A stretch of 64,000 nucleotides of DNA from Hyperoodon ampullatus (taxonomy: Eukaryota; Chordata; Mammalia; Artiodactyla; Ziphiidae): the NCBI GenBank assembly GCA_949752795.1, contig OX457071.1, positions 23,978,800 to 24,042,799 on the forward strand, given 5' to 3'. The position numbers and the translations under genes were made by a program. Within the stretch, counting starts at the first letter, position 1. Every line of letters starts with the position of its first letter. Shown here one piece after another: positions 49,030-61,763 of the stretch. Below the pieces are notes generated by a model. The model was not told the origin of the DNA, did not search any database, and saw nothing but the letters and a program-made list of their open reading frames with translations.

Positions 49030-49510
49030 CTTTGTCTGCTTTTTGTCAGTTTCTTCCTTGGATTGAATATCATGGGTTTATCTTTTCAGAGGCATTCTTC
49101 ATCCTTCACTACCATGCTCTGTGCCCTGGTAGCCTGACATGAATGGAATATATCAATGTGTCCTTTGCCTTGGGGATTCTAGATGGCTGGAATTCAGACA
49201 GTGGTGAAGAAGCGGGAGAGAGGGTTGTGGTCAGTAATTTATTCCTTTGGTCAAGTCCCTATGAGGGCACCATCAGCTGGTCTCATCCATCAACCAAAGG
49301 TCACAGCTTCTGAAAATCAGCTTTGTTTCCAGTATTTCATAATCTCTTGGTTTGCTGCTCTGTTTGCCTAGGGTCGTCCACTCTCTATTTAGTTCAGTGG
49401 TACTCAACTTTCCCTGTGGTTTTCCTATACCCTGAATGTTTTCTTTTAATTTATATAACTCTCCCCAAATTATCCATTTATTTTGTTTGTTTCTTCCTAG
49501 GTATGTGACG
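49030..49510. mobile_element. Ancient interspersed repeat (family undetermined)
   Basis: The order tctgtgccctggtagcctgac, gaatggaatatatcaatgtg, gatggctggaattcagacag, gtggttttcctataccctg and actctccccaaattatccat is one I recognise from a widespread old mammalian repeat. The two overlapping plus-strand frames at 49183-49371 and 49323-49508 lie inside it and are not genes. Confidence 0.45.
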
Positions 49511-49630
49511 GGGCGATTTACAATACCAGATAAGGCCTAGAATATAGTAAAGATATCTAGTATATGCTGAATAAAGAATTTAAAAAAAAACCCTGAAACC
49601 TGAGATTACAGATTTCACCACATTCTTGGT

Positions 49631-49720
49631 CTTTTCCTTCTCCTCCTTTCCTTCCTTCTCCCTCTCACTCTCTGTATCTCTCTCTCTCTCCACACACATG
49701 CACACATACATGTGTGTGTA
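49631..49720. repeat. Pyrimidine-rich tract with CT and CA/TG runs
   Basis: Mixed tcctcc/ccttcc words lead to a CT run (49679-49690), then a short CA run and a tgtgtgtg run. Confidence 0.85.
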
Positions 49721-51144
49721 TTACATAGATAATCTTTGTGATTCTTAGGTAGAATCTAGATATTTGTTATTTACAAATTAATACAACTTTCAATAGGCAA
49801 TTATTTGTATACTTTATTCAACGAATCTCATAGAGAAAACTTGAATATCTCAAAATTGAATTAACAGAAACATTCATGTAATCATAAATACAATCATCTG
49901 TAAATCCTAGTACCAATTTTTCTGGGAATACTTTAATTTACCAAGGACATGCTTCAAATGTAATGTCTAAAGCTGTATAATATACACGTGCTAAAAACAC
50001 AGTATTTGTTGTTTCATTCTCTTTAGGTGACTGTATTTTGTAATTAGTTGTCCAATATGCTTATTTTTGTTTACTAGCATGAATAGAGGTAAACATGTTA
50101 ACAAAAGAACATTAGAACACAGACCAATGATAATACCTTCTGATTGATTTCAACTTTCTTTTGGCTCACTGGGAGTAGGAGAAATTACTTTTGGAGATAC
50201 TTCAGTTTATTTCTCCAAATACTCAAATTACATTTATTTGCCTAATCTTCACAAGTAAAGTAATGATTGTAGTAAATATCCAGCAAGTCACTTTCTTGAG
50301 AGAATGGTAGAATGCCTGTGTTTGATAAAGAGACACTTGATTTCTTTTGGTGAATGAAATCATATTATAAAACACATCTAAAGGAAAGGCTTCCATGTCC
50401 TATATGAGTAGATACCTGCTCTGTCATATTGCACACTATAGGCTTAGTGCAAAGTCCAGAGTTTGGAACATACTAAATGTTCAACAAATATTTTATAACT
50501 GATTAATTATGTGTACATTTGTTAAATGATTGCCATGTAGTATGGAGATTATTAAAAACATGGAATGCTCCTTGAAATAGTTGGAGACTTACTGCTCTAC
50601 CCTAATTTTCCCTGAAACCCTATTAATTTGGAAATGTACAACACATGAAAAATGGGATTAATATGTGCACTTTTGAGTAAGTAATAAGAATACAAAACAA
50701 AACAAAATTAAACTCGGAAATCGATATCTGAAAGAGAAAAATAAAAGAGGATACCAGTGTTGTGTTCGCTAACCAAGTCAGAGGTAAATCAGGAATTATG
50801 GATGTAAAATATGAAAAGATTGGAAATATTTACCAAATTTAAAAACCTTTAAATGTGCTTATCTTCTGTTTTCCCTTAGAAAACTCCAAACCTGGGAACA
50901 TTTTTTTTTATCGTTTAGTTCACAGCAGAGATGAATAACTGGACAAGCAGTGGCCCTCTCTGCAGTCTCTTATGATGGCTTCATCACCAAGAATGGCAGA
51001 GGGTGTAGCAATGTTCCTGTAAAGTAAAGCAGGCTGGGATTTTGGAGGATGGCAAATGGAAGAATCACTGAGAGATAGAACCATAGCCCTAATGGCCTCT
51101 AAGCCTTGATCAAACATGCTCAAAGGCTGTGACCTATTACACTT
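49721..51144. other. AT-rich intergenic DNA, nothing recognised
   Basis: No gene is visible. The segment 50915-51130 is less AT-rich and gives a minus-strand frame that joins SINE sequence; I see no known domain. Confidence 0.45.
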
Positions 51145-51385
51145 TATGTGATTTTTTTTTTTTTTTTTTTTTTTTTTGCGATACACGGGCCTCTCACTGT
51201 TGTGGCCTCTCCTGTTGTGGAGCACAGGCTCCGGATGCGCAGGCTCAGCAGCCATGGCTCACGGACCCAGCCGCTCTGCGGCATGTGGGATCTTCCCGGA
51301 CTGGGGCACGAACCCGTGTCCCCTGCATCGGCAGGTGGACTCTCGACCACTGCGCCACCAGGGAAGCCCTATGTAATTTTTTTTT
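51145..51385 (-). mobile_element. CHR-type SINE (minus), near-perfect target-site duplication
   Basis: The T run at 51152-51177 is the reverse of the A tail, and the element ends (its 5' end) at cagggaagccc, 51369. Flanking repeats tatgtgattttttttt (51145-51160) and tatgtaattttttttt (51370-51385) differ at one base. Some CpGs are lost (gcgatacacggg). The four or more overlapping frames on both strands are SINE artefacts. Confidence 0.94.
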
Positions 51386-53785
51386 CAAATATATTGTCCA
51401 CTAAGTCCTTGTTTGATAAACCCTGTTGGGTGTGGGTTTTCTATTATTTGTAATTGATAGTATAATACTTCATATTTATGGCCACATTATTATACTTTTT
51501 AATAAAACAAAAATTAAAACATTTAAAATATTATTATATTCATATGATCACTTCCAGCCCCTGAGGTTAATTCTACCCAAACACCATAACCTCTGCAAAA
51601 GGGGAATGGCTTGTGTTAAGGATAAGTGGTTCGTTCATTGATGAATCAATATCCATAACTCTACTCCATCTCATACATCTATTCATACCATCATTCTCAC
51701 ATAAATAAAACCTATTCATCCCCTCCCAAGAGAAAAGAACCCAACATTCCTACTGGAGAATATTAACCTTTTCTTCCAGTTCCAGATGCATCACTTTATG
51801 TGAATAAGTAATGTATTCTGAATACATTAAATGTATAATAACAGTTAGAAACAGGTAATTACCAATTGAAGATGGGTAGATCAGAAAAATCTACATCTTA
51901 CTTTACTTTAGGAATAGTAAAGAGTGACATGAGCTGCTTGGGCAGCCAAATAATATGTCCTCAGATATATCCTCTATGAAGTTCTGATATGTGTAGTGTC
52001 CTCCATGATCTTGTTTTACTTATTTAAAAATATCTCCCCTGTACTTTATGGTCACATCACAAGGTCATTTGGGGTGGGGTGGTCTGTATAACTTTAAAAG
52101 CCAAATCCACGTTGACAGTAAGTCATGTATTTTGATAAATAATGCTTTCTTAAGATGCTCTTACTAGTATGACCAGAATCTGACAACAGAGTCTTTAGTT
52201 TAGAAGCAAGCATAATTTTATCTCTTTGCATTTTGAATTGGTCTTGGTGCTCTAGTCATTCCTTATCACTGAGATAAATAGCTTCATATTTTATTCAAAT
52301 TTAATTTGTCTTGGATTGTGAGGACAGAGTTATTGTATAATTTACAGTTTCTCTTGAGAAGTTTAAGTATGTTTTTAGCTGGAAAATTTTTAATCTGAGA
52401 TGCTTATGAGAGCCTTGGTATGTCAGGATTTTCCTGAGTCTAATCTGGTAAAATTCTCAACTCCGTGTCTCAGCTAACACCAGCTTCACATTTCATAATG
52501 CTTTTCCTTCATCTGGATGAGCCTGATACGGCCTAGCTCCAAATACCAGTTGAAAAATTGTGTTAGAGTCTAATAGTACACGAGTGTTTGACTTTATTTA
52601 GATAGTTCTTGAAAACCATTCATCCTCTAAAACTCACCCACATAAATCAATATGTTATATAAGTTCCAAGAAATGTGTGAAAGAAAAAAGAGGGATTTTG
52701 GAATCAGCAGGGCCTTTCCACAGTGTCTTGAAATCATACCAGTTAAAAAACCTATTTTGCCACCTCATAAGCTCAACCCTGTTATATGGAAAACTACTTT
52801 TGAAGTGGGTGAAAATATGTTTTCCAACTTTATATAGGACTAAAAGTTTAAGAAACTAAACACAGCTAGTTTATAAACAGCTTTTTTATGACATAGATTT
52901 GGCTTTGGAATGAGAAGTGCATGAATGTAGAGGAGATAAGTTGACTCAGGAAGAGTCATTTCTGTAGGTATTTGGATGGAGGTGAACTGTTCCTTCACTG
53001 GAGAGGATACTTCTCTAAAAGATTCAAGCCAGAGGGGATCCTGGCTTTTTATGAAGTAAACCAGTATGTTGAGACTAATATCACCCTGTAGTATACTTAC
53101 CACAATGCTAACTGTATAATTTAACTTATTAAAGCACTAAATAAATTTTAAAAGTCACAATCATAGTAGACAGTTATTCCCATTTTTACTGTCAAGATTA
53201 CATGCTGCTTCCTCTTTCACTCTGGGTCTTGCTGTGAGAGAGTAGAGTGAGTCCTTTATTTGATAGTCAGACACCCTCAAATGTCACTCTTAAATGCAAT
53301 CTTATCATGAAGGGTTCTAATAAGCAAAACAGCCTATTCAGAGCAAAGCACTTAACTACCTTCTCAACTAGAACTGACTATCAAGCATTGGAGCCTTAAT
53401 TATTTTCTGTGGGATGCTAGGCACCAGGTTTTTATGATAATATTTGGGAAGAGAAAATTGAGGCCTTTTGTAGAAAATATATTAATTCTTACAAGTAAAA
53501 AAATAATAACATATAATAGAAATAGTTGATATAGTCTTCGGGGTGGCTGAACAAACCTATTTAAAGTTGTGCTTTCAGGGGTGATTCCCAGAGCCATGTC
53601 ACAGAGTTTTCTCAGAGATGCTGCTCTTTTTCCTCCATTTAGAAAGCCTCTAGATGACATCCACACCAAGTGGTGTACTAAGTAAGAAGCTAAGATATGT
53701 AAAATAGAGTTCCTAGTTAAAAACCTGTGTGTGATGATCCAAACCTGACCAAAAGGCAATGACAAAGGCTTCACCTGACAATCCT
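51386..53785. other. AT-rich intergenic DNA, nothing recognised
   Basis: No exon or nameable repeat is visible. Frames at 52652-52837, 52677-52859 (plus), 52840-53103 and 53400-53801 (minus) overlap or oppose one another and show no known domain. Confidence 0.45.
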
Positions 53786-54395
53786 CATGGAAAGCTGCCA
53801 CTCACACCAGGCTTGGTGTACAGTCAGTGCATTGCACTCTCTGGAGAGTTGTAGTCAAGGACTCAGGGCCCCTGGGCCCAGTCATGCTCTTTCTTCTATT
53901 TACATTCCTAGCCTGGACAACTTTGTTCCTAGGTCTCTGTAGATGAGACCAGGAGCCAAGGTCATCTTCAGACACCTCTGCAGAGACCTCCTTATGTCAG
54001 ACAAAAGGGAGAAAACTTGAAGTCAGTTTAACCCACTCTGACTCACTACCCAGTACTTTTATGCTCCCAGCCCTCCCTCCTTGTATCACCCCAACCCTAG
54101 GTCCATAAAACTGTCAGAGTCTTTTGTTCTGGGGTCCCTCAAAAGACAGAGGATCCATATTTCTGTGCCGATTCATCTGATCATCCTCGATCTGTGTGTC
54201 ATTCCATGGGGGAAAATGGAATGGAGGGAGTCAGCACTTTCTCCGGTTTTAGACTCTTGCTTATATCATCTCAATAAGTGATTAGAGGCTTAACTCTTTC
54301 ATTTCTGGCTTGTGGCTTTAATCAGCTACTCTGACACCTGATGATAGCTCAGCTCACTCTCTCCAAGCTCAGCTGAGTTCCTGACAATATGAAAA
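53786..54395 (+). mobile_element. Possible solo LTR (tentative)
   Basis: This GC-richer block contains ccctccctccttgtatcac, ccataaaactgtcagag, tctggggtccctcaaaag and ends near ctgagttcctgaca. A weak polyadenylation-like ataaaa and the CT-rich text before it suggest an LTR, but I cannot define terminal TG/CA ends or a family. The plus-strand frame 54081-54281 lies within it and has no known domain. Confidence 0.35.
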
Positions 54396-55379
54396 TCACC
54401 AAAAAAAGAAGCTATTAGTGCAGAACTAGCTATGATCTGATATCAGCACATCGATTGGACCAAATCTTGCCTCTCAACACTCATGAAACAGATGTCTGAA
54501 CATTGAGACATCCACTAATGCTGATTCTGAAACTCCCAAAATACAAACACTGCAGGGGAGTTGAAACAAAAGCATGCCACATGTTTGCTTTCCAAATCTT
54601 ATGAATGCATCTGATTGTCTGAGTTTCAAACACATCAGGATCCTAACTACAAAGTAGTCTTGAAAATGTAGTTTTTAATCTGTCCAGGCTTTAAATTACA
54701 GGGAGAAACATTAGTAAGTGAATGGAACAGATACTATAAAAACTGTCCACCAAGTCGACCACAATCCAAGTGTTTTACTAACAACATCCACACAAAAACA
54801 TTTTCCACATTTAAATTTCAGAATAGTATCATCTAATTAAAACTAGAACTCTCCAAAGTAATGAAATTGCACTCAGCACTTCAACCCTGAGTGATAATTA
54901 TTACTCACATAATTTGTTCAAAATCCCATTCAGACATAAGATATATTGTAGATAATTTATAAAGTGAAGATCTACAATACAACATGCATTGCACAACATG
55001 GTAATGGAAAATGAAGGGGATATCAAAGAAAAATATAAACAACTAGATAGATAATTCACTTCTCATTTCTGCATCTGAACATATAGCCAAATTAGGCAAT
55101 ATTTGTTTTTATAGCTTCTTTTCGTTTTCCACTTGTTTGATGTTCTACTTTCTCTCAGACAGTAATTTAGCATCTGGTAAGTCATCTTATAGAGTGGCCA
55201 AGACTTTGGCCTTAAGTGTTCCTCTAAAATTCAATTTTAGTACTATCATTGACATTTTCTTGACTATGGAAAAGATAGCGTCTTATATTATCCCTTAATA
55301 TAAGATATATATCTCATCCTGTAGGACAGAACCTCAAATTCATAAGGTGTGGTCTTTCTTTGATGAAACTTCACATGAG
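54396..55379. other. AT-rich intergenic DNA, nothing recognised
   Basis: No gene or nameable repeat is visible. Confidence 0.5.
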
Positions 55380-55935
55380 CTTCATGAGACTTCTTTGTCA
55401 TGTTTCAAACTCCCTTCTTATAGTTCATGGTTATTGTAGTAAGACTGATGAATGAATTGCATTGATTCAAGCCCATTGTTGCATTTCCTTGACCATAAAT
55501 GTGTCCTTTAGTAAGAGGGGATGTAATATAACATATAGGGGTGTGTGTGTGTGTAATTAGCCAATTCAGCCAAGTTGTCTGCCACTTTATAACAAGAATT
55601 ACCTTTCCTCCAGTTTCCATAACATGTTTTCATTTCCCTCTGAGACCTCACCAAAAGCTTGTTTAACAGTCATACTTATAGCAACATTCTGTTCATGATG
55701 ATACATGCATGCTCTAAAAGCTTTCTCTACAGTGCTCTTCTTTTCTTTCTTAGTCTTCACCAGAATCTCTTTTAACATCCATTTTTCTGCCAACAGTTCT
55801 TCAAGGCAAGCTAGGCTTTTTCTATCAAGCACCTCAAAACTCTTCCAGTCTCTACCTGTTATCCAATTCCAAAGCCATATCCACATGTCTAGTTATTTGT
55901 TGCAACAGCACCCACTTGCTGGTACCAAAATCTGT
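55380..55935 (-). mobile_element. MaLR-type LTR-retrotransposon internal fragment
   Basis: On the minus strand the segment reads gattttggtaccagcaagtg, then tggctttggaattggataac, agaagagattctggtgaag-like text and aaagtggcagacaacttggc. This is the start of the internal region of MaLR (ERVL-related, THE1/MST/MLT) elements just after the 5' LTR. A 95-codon open frame (55599-55886) is a decayed gag-like remnant of this non-infectious family. A short GT run sits at 55540-55555. I do not see a convincing flanking LTR. Confidence 0.65.
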
Positions 55936-57494
55936 ATTACCCATAGATATGGAGGGCAGACCGTAACTACATTTAGGCTTAATATAATTCCACATAGAGG
56001 CTCTGCTTATTTTTGTAGAAATCTTTTTTTTCCCCTCTCTCTCTGTGGGATTCTATTGATGTATGTGTCTTCAGGTTGGCTAGTATTAATTATCTATTTT
56101 CAAATTCAAGGAACATTTTTATTGCTACAAAGTAGTTAATAAATTTTTCATAATATATATCTATATTTATTTCAGTTTTGTTTCCATTCAGTTCTTTTAC
56201 AGAGTTTCCATATCTCTCATGAAATTCCCCAAATCTTTGCCCATTATATTCAGCTTCATCTGAAACATTTAAAACATATTTTTAACAATTATTTTAAAGT
56301 ATAATTTTATTGTTAATTTTAATATATATCATTATTTTGTCTACTTCTAGACTATTTTTCTTTTTTTATTATGGGTCATATTTCCTATGCTTTGGAAATC
56401 ATATACTTTTAAAATGTGTATATTCATAGGATGTGTAGTTAAAATTTTGGATTCTGTTACTTGGATTGAAAAGTGTTGGATTTGTACAGGCAGATTGTTA
56501 AGTTTCTAGTATATAACCTTGATGCTGTGAGGCCTTTGTGTTAGGCATTGTCCCATAGTAGATACTTACGAATTTGCTTCTAGGCCTAGGATACGTCTCT
56601 TAGTTCTCTTATGTGTTTCTAACTTTAAAGTTGGATCGTTTGGAGTTTCAATAATAAGTCCAAAGTGTTCATCAAAGCCCTCTAAATTGGCAGTAATTGA
56701 AATCCAAACTCTATCTCACCAGCACTGGGAAGATACTAAATTTATGCATGTCACTTTGAGCCATCAGTGTGTTGATTTCTGCTGTAATCCTTGGAGTCTC
56801 ACTTTGTAAATGTATGATTTAAAAGTTAGCCAATTATTTGAATGGAGTTTGACACATTTTCAGGTTTGAGTGGCTTCCTCCTTTCTGGAACCTCCCCTTC
56901 GATTCCCAGCAGCTTTTCAAGCTCAGATTCCAACCTCTGAATCCTCAGTCCAATGACACTGCATCTTTTCTCTTGTACTCTATGTCCTGTGTTCCACGTG
57001 AGTTGGGGAGTAGTACTCTGAGGTAATATGACAGTTAAATGTGGAGTCCACGTAGCTTTCTCTCCTCATTTTAAATGATATAACCCCTCCAGTTTCTACT
57101 TGTTTTTGTTTACTTCCTTATGCCTTCAAACATTTGTTTAATTTATATTTACCTTAGAGTTTATAAGTGTTGTCAACAGAAGAGATAGTTTGGTGTGAAC
57201 TTTTCTCTATATCCAAAAAGAGAACAAATCTGTCATCTTTTAATTACACTGGAAATATTATTGATATTTGTCAATGTTTCAGGTATTATGTTATATTATA
57301 CTACATTCATGAAAAAAGATAAAGATGATAGAATGTGGATGTAGATGAAATATATGAAAATATTGGGCATCCCTTTCAATGATGAATCTTCGGATATCTG
57401 AACTCTACATATTAACATCATTTATCTTCTACCTTTAAAAGTTATAAATTATACTCTGATTTGTACAAAAATAGGCATTTATTTTGCTCACCTA
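55936..57494. other. AT-rich intergenic DNA, nothing recognised
   Basis: No gene is visible. If the MaLR fragment has a 5' LTR it should begin at about 55936 on the minus strand, but the sequence is too diverged for me to confirm. Confidence 0.45.

Positions 57495-57546
<52 letters not shown>
57495..57546. repeat. Compound microsatellite (TA)10(GA)15
   Basis: A pure TA run (57495-57515) passes directly into a pure GA run (57516-57546). Same orientation and architecture as 8935-9016. Confidence 0.97.
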
Positions 57547-57549
<3 letters not shown>

Positions 57550-58557
57550 TTTTCTTTTACAATGATAAATGCTTTCTTTTCAGAAGGAAGCATTCTAGTA
57601 TGAATAAAATATTATTATATAAAATTTAACATGTTAAAAAATGAATTTAAATTTTATTGGAGGCAGCAAGATAGAGAGGCAAATAGATTTGTAGTCACCA
57701 CTCATTAGATGTTAAAGCCTTGGCTAATTATCATTATCTACTGAATTTCATTTTTTTCTTCTATAAAATGGAAATTTTCTTAGGATTATTGTGACTCTGT
57801 ACCAGGATATTAAGTGTCTTTTATGTTACCAAAGTACATCCTTAATAAATATATTTTTGACCATTAATTAAGTCAGAATCATTTGCAGAAATATACAGAA
57901 TTACACTGCATGACTAAAAATGCATATGTTTATGTGTGCTTAGAAATCACTCTGTAATCTTGCTTGAGTTTTTGAAAACCATATTTTCCATTAATTAACA
58001 TCCTTAGTAATTATTTGAATTCTTATTTTGTTTTCAGGTAATAATTTTTATGTGACTAATGCAGAAAACAAAATGACATCAGCCAGATTTTTGAAAATTG
58101 CTCACTTAAGAATCTTTTATCACCATAACATTCCTTATGAAAAATACATTAGTCATTAAAATAATTGACAGTTAAGAAATAAATATGCTCTCTATTGCTT
58201 TAATTTATCACGTTTTTGATTCATTTTATTATCTATAAATGTTTAAACCTCTAGTGACTTCTTTCTCCCAATGATTCATTATCTATACCTTTTAAAGTTG
58301 TCTGTTATCTATTATTATGAAACAGATATGCATACTTTTTTCAAGAGTTAACTGAGTCATCTGTACCAATCAATAATCATCATATTAGTCATTGTCAAGG
58401 AAGAGTAGTATTAAATTCAAGCGCAGGGAGATTTAGTTGAAAGCGCCTAGAAATATGAGTTAACTAGCACTGACTCTGCTTCTGTTTTTTTCTGTCAATT
58501 CAATAGAAGAAAAATATTGAATTTATCAGAACTTCTTTTTAAAAAATTATGAAACTT
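57547..58557. other. AT-rich intergenic DNA, nothing recognised
   Basis: No gene or nameable repeat is visible. Confidence 0.5.
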
Positions 58558-58567
58558 ATGCTTAGTG

Positions 58568-58601
<34 letters not shown>

Positions 58602-58806
58602 GGTACGCGGGCCTCTCACTGCCGTGGTCTCTCCCGTTGCGGAGCACAGGCTCCGGATGCGCAGGCTCAGCGGCCATGGCTCACGGGCCCAGCCGCTCCG
58701 CGGCATATGGGATCCTCCCAGACCGGGGCACGAACCCGTATCCCCTGCATCGGCAGGCGGACTTTCAACCACTGCGCCACCAGGGAGGCCCATGCTTAGT
58801 GAATTT
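58558..58806 (-). mobile_element. Young CHR-type SINE (minus), 15-bp target-site duplication
   Basis: The reversed A tail is a T run at 58570-58599 and the element's 5' end is at 58791. Direct repeats atgcttagtgaattt occupy 58558-58572 and 58792-58806. CpGs are well kept (gcggtacgcggg, gccgctccgcggc). These signs indicate a recent insertion. At least four overlapping frames (for example 58549-58854 plus and 58539-58793 minus) are SINE artefacts. Confidence 0.96.
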
Positions 58807-60004
58807 AAGGGGCTTGCTCAATTCCTTATTGGAAGTTGTGGAATCAGAATCTAAATCCAAATCTATTTGACTGCAAAATCTGATTTTTAAAAATGTCATT
58901 TAAAAAAGTATAAAGCCAACAAATAAAAATAATATCTTCCTTCAAGCGCATGCATCCATTTAGCTATTGTCCAAGTTTCTGAACAAAGGATATTGAACAG
59001 GTCTAAACCTCATTCTCTTTTATTCTATCCTCCAATTCATTTTTCAATCCACCACAAAAAGCTTTGCAGTCTTACTTCTCCAGGATTACTGATCTCTTCA
59101 ATTCTAATTATTAATCCATGTTACATTTAAGATGTTTTCATCTGTTAAAAAAAAAATGACTCACTGAAGTTTGAACTAATTATTATTTATTTTATTTTAT
59201 TCTTTTTATTTTCTACTCCTTCTCCACACTCGTTACCCCCACTTAACAAGGAGTCTGAAGGCAGGTAACTTCTGTTATAAGTGAAGTAACAACAGTGTCA
59301 GAGCAGGGCTCTGTCAGCATCTTGGCTTGTTTCTCCAGACCAAATGCTGGCTGCCACAGTTCTGGATATCCAACTCCAGAAACGGTTAAAATCTACGTAT
59401 TATTCCTTTATTCAAGAATGCAAAACCTCTTCTGTGAAAACTCCCCAGGCAATTTTCCCTTATATCTCATTGACCAGAGCCGAGTTATATGGTCATATAT
59501 TGCTTCAGTGGAGAAGAACAGGATTCAAATTTTTCTTTACATCCTCAAACTGAGATTCCCCTGGCAAAGAAAAAGGTGGGCAAATGTTATCAGGTAGACA
59601 ATTAACAGCACCTTCACCGTCATAAAATTATTTCAAGACTTTATCTTATTGGACCTTTCTGCAGCATTTATTTTGTTTAGCTCATTGAAATTCTCCTGTT
59701 CTATATTTTGTGATCCCAGATACTCTTTCCTTCTGCCTCCCTGGGTTTTTTTTTTATATATATATAATTTGTTTTGGATTCTTATTTCCTACCCAAATCT
59801 AGTATGTTTTTCCCCTCAAAATTTAACCCTAGACTCTCTTCTCACTCTTCATGTGTAATGACATGAGTTCCAATGGTTTCAGTTGCATATACTAAATTTC
59901 TGATATTTTAATGTCCAGTCCACTCTCTTTCATTCATTACTTCCCTGAGACTATGGTAAGAGCATCTGCTGACATGGGCCCCCGAGTATTTAGGAACCAC
60001 CTAC
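58807..60004. other. Intergenic DNA, nothing recognised
   Basis: No exon is visible. Two overlapping plus-strand frames at 59295-59597 and 59344-59553 use different frames and show no known domain; neither has recognisable splice or protein features. Confidence 0.45.
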
Positions 60005-60025
60005 CACACACACACACACACACAC
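60005..60025. repeat. (CA)10 microsatellite
   Basis: A short pure CA run followed by cgtgcacacc. Confidence 0.95.
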
Positions 60026-61729
60026 GTGCACACCACATAGAGTCAGGAGTAAAGAGAACAAAATATTTCTTTATGCCCTAAGTCCTAGAAACAATGTTAA
60101 CTGCTTAAGAATGTGGTGAAGAAAATTAGGGTGTGCCACGGCCAATACTGGAGAGAGATACTGCTTCAGAGTTCAAGGAGTATTTAATTGGCATAAGTAA
60201 TAAGACGCTTCATTTACCTTTTCAAATCTTTCCTCTTAGACTGCATGAATTATATGATTCTTACATAACAAAGTATTGTTCTCCAATAGTGCCAAGCATC
60301 AATTTTATTGCATCCTTATATGTTCCACATCTCGGTTCCAGGGACATTCAATTAGCATGACACTTATAACCATTGAAATTATGGCTGAGAAAGATTTTGG
60401 AATATTAAATAATTAATATCAGTATAGCTAGCTAGTTAGCTAGATAAGTAGGGTATATGTGAAGAGTGATACCAATTATTTTCTCTGACAATTGAATGAT
60501 ATTAAATACTAGAATTGTGAATAATTTATATTCAATAAATATGTAGTACAATGTATTCACTTTTTTGTTTCAAATAAATAACTAGATTTTTGGTGTTATT
60601 TCATTAAATTAGAAAGATTGTCTTTGGGCTGTCAGAGAGATAGCTGTGAAAATATAAGATTTTTAGCAGCAGCCAAATTTTGGCTAAATGTCCAGAATGA
60701 TTTTTTTTTTTTTTAACTTGGCAGCAATAGTTTATATTTGTCACTATGAAACACAGAATCAACAAATAGTCATCATAGTTTTTACATCAATTCAGAGATT
60801 ACATAGGATATTTTCTGGACTTGTCCATAATTATAATATCTTTATGGTCACTTTATATCTTAACCTATAGTCATTCTCAAACACTCAGTGAGGATGCTGA
60901 TTAAGTATTGTTGATACAATAACATTTACTTTAAACAGATGCTAGGTAAATCAAAGAATTTTAAGAAAAATAAAGATGCCCTTCATATGAAGAGATAATC
61001 ATAAGAATTTCAAATATACTTGTTTTGGATTTGCAATAACTACAATTAAGTAACTGTGATGTAGATTTGGAATATATATTTGAAATATTTATATATATAT
61101 AAATATATATATAGCTAAATATACATTTACTAATAATGTTGTAATAGCTTAAAATAACTGATCTAATTTGGCCATTTTCATTTTAAAGAATTAAAAAATT
61201 ATTTTAAAAACATTTAAAAATTATATTTTTCTTGAATCTAAGAGCTACATACAAAATTTGACCATTTTATTCCAATAAAACTTTAAAAAATTAAAACAAG
61301 GAAACAAAAATGATGGTGAAGGAGAAAATAAATTTTAAATAATCTACAATCTAATGTCTATATTTTGATCATTATACATCAAGGTAACATCTTTAAACAT
61401 TGGCAAAATATTTGAATAAGCTGAGAAGAAAAAGGTTTAAATTGAGCAACACAGTACTAATTTTGTGGGGTTTTTTGGTCATATTAGAATAACATTTAAA
61501 ATTTACATAAGATAAATATAAGGGAGACTATGTAGATCTAAATATTGCTTTAAGACTGTAAAATCACAATTTATGTGATAGAAAATTATAAGATGAAATC
61601 AAAACAATTTCTGTAATGAGGATATTTCATGTGGTCCCATCACAATGTTCGAATCTGATATATAGACTAAATGATTTATTTCTGAATATAAATCTTAATT
61701 ATAACTAACTCAACAGATATTTTCAAAGG

Positions 61730-61730
<1 letters not shown>
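60026..61730. other. AT-rich intergenic DNA, nothing recognised
   Basis: No gene is visible. A ctagctagttagctaga micro-duplication lies at 60427-60443, and a TA-rich palindromic stretch at 61070-61125. Confidence 0.5.

Positions 61731-61760
<30 letters not shown>
61731..61760. repeat. (TA)15 microsatellite
   Basis: An uninterrupted TA run that directly abuts the 5' end of a LINE-1 remnant. Confidence 0.97.

Positions 61761-61763
<3 letters not shown>

Noticed and set aside
58549..58870. Two 101-codon plus-strand frames
   Set aside because: Both are antisense readings of the SINE at 58.6 kb in different frames.
59295..59597. 100-codon plus-strand frame as a gene
   Set aside because: A second long frame overlaps it in another phase, no domain is recognisable and no promoter or splice context supports it.
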